A DNA stretch of 8,465 bases from Bordetella parapertussis (GTDB lineage: Bacteria > Pseudomonadota > Gammaproteobacteria > Burkholderiales > SG8-39). The stretch is taken from contig CAMDRY010000119.1 in NCBI GenBank assembly GCA_945906975.1, positions 1-8,465 on the forward strand, given 5' to 3'. The first letter of the stretch is position 1, and the number at the start of each line of letters is the position of its first letter. Below, piece by piece: positions 6,417-8,465 of the stretch. Position numbers and translations under genes: made by a program. Under the pieces are notes generated by a model. That model made no database searches, was not told the DNA's origin, and worked only from the letters and a program-made list of their open reading frames with translations.

Positions 6417-7415
6417 ATGAAACTGGGCACACTCAAAGACGGTTCGCGCGACGGCCAACTCGTCGTCGTATCGCGCGACCTCAAGCACGCCATCCCGGCC
6501 GACAACATCGCGCCGACCATGCAGGCGGCGCTCGATGACTGGGATTACTGCTCGCCGCAACTTACGTCGCTTTACGAGGACATCAACCGCAACCCCTCCG
6601 GAACGCGCGTGTTTGAACCCGATTTCGCCCTGTTCGCGGCGCCGCTGCCGCGCGCCTACCAGTGGCTCGATGGTAGCGCCTATCTCGCCCACGTCGAACT
6701 GGTGCGCAAGGCCCGCGGCGCGACCATGCCGCCCGAATTCAAGAAGGACCCGCTGATGTACCAGGGCGACTCGGACTATTTCATCGGCCCGCACGACCCG
6801 ATTGAGGCCTTGTCCGAGGATTGGGGCATAGACCTTGAGGCCGAAGTCGCGGTGGTGCTCGATGACGTTCCCATGGGCACGCCCTCAGACAAAGCCTCCG
6901 AGCACATCCGCCTGCTGATGATCCTCAACGACGTCTCACTGCGCAACCTCATCCCGGCCGAACTTGGCAAGGGCTTTGGTTTTCTCAATGGCAAGGGGGC
7001 GACAGCCTTCTCGCCGGTGGCGATCACGCCGGACGAACTGGGCGAGTCCTGGGACGGCAAGCGGGTGCGACGCACCTTGAACATTGAGGTCAACAACCAG
7101 CCCTTCGGCACCCCCGATTGCGGTGCGGACATGCAGTTCGGCTTTCACAAACTGATCGCCCACGCGGCAAAGACGCGCCCGCTTGGCGCCGGCACCGTGC
7201 TGGGCTCGGGCACCATCTCCAATTACGGCTACCAATGCGGCCACGCCTGCATTGCCGAACTGCGCGCACTCGAAACCGTCCAGAAGGGACAGCCCGAAAC
7301 CCCCTTCCTGAAATTCGGCGACAGCGTAAAAATTGAAATGCTCGACGCCGAGGGGCGCAGCCTGTTCGGCGCCATCGAGCAGCAGGTCGCGCTCTACACC
7401 AAGCCGGCGAGGTAA
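6417..7415 (+). CDS. Fumarylacetoacetate hydrolase family protein
   Basis: FAH-family enzymes cleave C-C bonds in beta-diketo acids using a divalent metal; the classic member hydrolyses fumarylacetoacetate to fumarate and acetoacetate at the end of tyrosine/homogentisate catabolism. The 332-residue protein closely resembles, from memory, the long bacterial fumarylacetoacetases (opening MKLGTLKDGSRDGQLVVVSR, then PLPRAYQWLDGSAYLAHVEL). Likely metal ligands are E141 and E143 in IDLEAEVAVV, D172 in NDVSLRN, and D85. D85 and H92 are seven residues apart, as are Asp126 and His133 in mouse FAH, suggesting H92 is the catalytic His. GSGTISN (the glycine-rich C-terminal loop) and KFGDSVKIEMLDAEGRS are also present. 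The frame stays open far upstream, but the ATG at 6417 begins the family-conserved N-terminus. Homogentisate dioxygenase and maleylacetoacetate isomerase are not in the window, so fumarylacetoacetate as substrate is probable, not shown. Confidence 0.9.
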   Translation: MKLGTLKDGSRDGQLVVVSRDLKHAIPADNIAPTMQAALDDWDYCSPQLTSLYEDINRNPSGTRVFEPDFALFAAPLPRAYQWLDGSAYLAHVELVRKARGATMPPEFKKDPLMYQGDSDYFIGPHDPIEALSEDWGIDLEAEVAVVLDDVPMGTPSDKASEHIRLLMILNDVSLRNLIPAELGKGFGFLNGKGATAFSPVAITPDELGESWDGKRVRRTLNIEVNNQPFGTPDCGADMQFGFHKLIAHAAKTRPLGAGTVLGSGTISNYGYQCGHACIAELRALETVQKGQPETPFLKFGDSVKIEMLDAEGRSLFGAIEQQVALYTKPAR

Positions 7416-7459
7416 GCCAAAGGGCGTATCCGGCGGACCCGCCCTCGCAAAACACAAAC

Positions 7460-8465
7460 ATGCGCAGACTGCCCTTGCGGCATCCGGGAGTGATCGTACT
7501 GATCATTCTCGGCTTCATGCTGTTGCCCCTCTCCACCGACATGTATCTCGCGTCCCTGCCGGGGATGCGCCGCTACTTCGACGTACCGGTGCCGCAGGCG
7601 CAACTGACCCTGTCGGTGTTCGTAATCGGCTTCGCCCTGTCGCAACTCGCCTACGGCCCCTTGTCGGACCGCTTCGGCCGCAGGCCGGTGTTACTGGGCG
7701 GAATCTGCATTTACGTGATCGCGACACTCGCCTGCCTGATGGCGCGCTCGATCGAGTGGCTGATCATCGCGCGCTTCTTCCAGGCCATGGGGGCGTGTGC
7801 CAGCACGGTCATCGGGCGCGCCATGATCCGCGACATTTACGGTGGGGCCGGGGCCGCGTGCACCCTGGGCTATGTGCTTGCCGGCACCGCCATCGCGCCG
7901 ATCTTCAGCCCCATGCTGGGCGGCGCACTGGAAATGGCCTTTGACTGGCGCGCCAATTTCGTCGCATTGCTTGCCGTCGGCAGCGTGCTGTTGCTGGGCA
8001 GCGCGTTTTTCCTCGGCGAGAGCAACCTGCATCGCGATGCCACGGCAATCCAGCCGCGGCGCATCGTTGCCAACTACCTGCAACTGCTGCGCAACCGCCG
8101 CTTTGTCGGCTTCATGCTGTGCTTCGCCTGCGGTTACTGCGCCATTTTCACCTGGCTATCGATGTCCTCTTTCGTCCTGATCGGCTCGCTGGGGATCTCA
8201 CCGCAGCACTACGGCGTGCTGTTCGGCCTGACCGTGCCAGGCTATATGCTCGGCACGCTGCTGACCGCGCGGCTCTCCGGCCGGCTTGGCGTGGAACGTC
8301 TGGTGGGCATAGGCAGCATCATCAGCGCCGTGGCCGGCTGCCTGCTGGCCGGGCTTGCGCTCGCCGGGGTGCACCACATCGCCGCGCTAATGCTGCCTCT
8401 CGGGCTGTTGCTGTGCGGCACCGGCTTTATTAATCCCTCGGCCACCGCCGGTGCCATCGCGCCTT
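7460..8465 (+). CDS. Bcr/CflA-type multidrug efflux MFS transporter (3' end outside window)
   Basis: This is an inner-membrane proton-coupled drug efflux pump of the DHA1 family; 335 of roughly 400 residues are visible, open to the window edge. Features seen: TM1 at residues 11-30 ending in the STDMYLASLPGM segment, which matches the characteristic D-x-Y-L-x-x-L-P of Bcr/CflA proteins (D27 is the conserved TM1 acid); TM2 at about 50-65; the MFS motif A loop GPLSDRFGRRP at 66-76; TM3 and TM4 with the ARFFQAMGAC stretch; the R-(A)-M-I-R-D segment after TM4; and a TM5 region with a motif-C-like APIFSPMLGG. At least eight hydrophobic segments can be counted. The ATG at 7460 fits the family start but has no clear ribosome-binding site. 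It lies 44 bp after the FAH-family gene on the same strand and could be co-transcribed. In a catabolic setting such pumps might export toxic aromatic compounds, but this is a guess. Confidence 0.9.
   Translation, partial: MRRLPLRHPGVIVLIILGFMLLPLSTDMYLASLPGMRRYFDVPVPQAQLTLSVFVIGFALSQLAYGPLSDRFGRRPVLLGGICIYVIATLACLMARSIEWLIIARFFQAMGACASTVIGRAMIRDIYGGAGAACTLGYVLAGTAIAPIFSPMLGGALEMAFDWRANFVALLAVGSVLLLGSAFFLGESNLHRDATAIQPRRIVANYLQLLRNRRFVGFMLCFACGYCAIFTWLSMSSFVLIGSLGISPQHYGVLFGLTVPGYMLGTLLTARLSGRLGVERLVGIGSIISAVAGCLLAGLALAGVHHIAALMLPLGLLLCGTGFINPSATAGAIAP

Overview
The window is GC-rich bacterial DNA with dense, high-GC codon usage. Two TctC/Bug-type periplasmic binding proteins, a fused-type indolepyruvate ferredoxin oxidoreductase, a ChaC-like cyclotransferase and a long-form (about 330 aa) fumarylacetoacetase-type hydrolase together suggest a betaproteobacterium, probably Burkholderiales or a relative. 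This placement rests on gene content and is not proven.

Layout. (1) Positions 1-827 (+) hold the C-terminal end of an indolepyruvate ferredoxin oxidoreductase; the rest lies to the left. (2) Directly after it, at 824-982, is a short frame that reads like the N-terminus of a HutD/Ves protein but loses the family pattern after about 40 codons; I call it a gene remnant. (3) On the minus strand, an FAD-dependent aromatic-ring-type monooxygenase (3226-2027) is followed 68 bp later by a TctC/Bug solute-binding protein (1958-969), probably one transcription unit. (4) Divergent from the monooxygenase is a ChaC-like gamma-glutamylcyclotransferase (3418-4098, +). (5) A second, clearly divergent TctC/Bug protein (4236-5204, +) follows, with its own extended -10 promoter candidate. 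(6) A 7-bp tandem repeat sits in the 62-bp gap between that gene and a convergent NAD-dependent epimerase/dehydratase (6286-5267, -). (7) Divergent from the epimerase are a fumarylacetoacetase-family hydrolase (6417-7415, +) and, 44 bp on, a Bcr/CflA-type MFS efflux transporter (7460 to the window edge, +).

How the genes may work together. Three enzymes (indolepyruvate oxidoreductase, flavin monooxygenase, FAH-family hydrolase) belong to families used in aromatic acid and aromatic amino acid catabolism, and the Bug proteins are candidate periplasmic binders of small carboxylates. The strands and intergenic promoters show several separate units, so a single pathway is a hypothesis. No ring-cleavage dioxygenase, isomerase, regulator or TctA/TctB membrane component is present.

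I found no RNA gene, CRISPR array, insertion sequence or clearly new system. The least ordinary items are the truncated HutD-like remnant and the heptamer repeat. No stretch over 300 bases lacks a gene.
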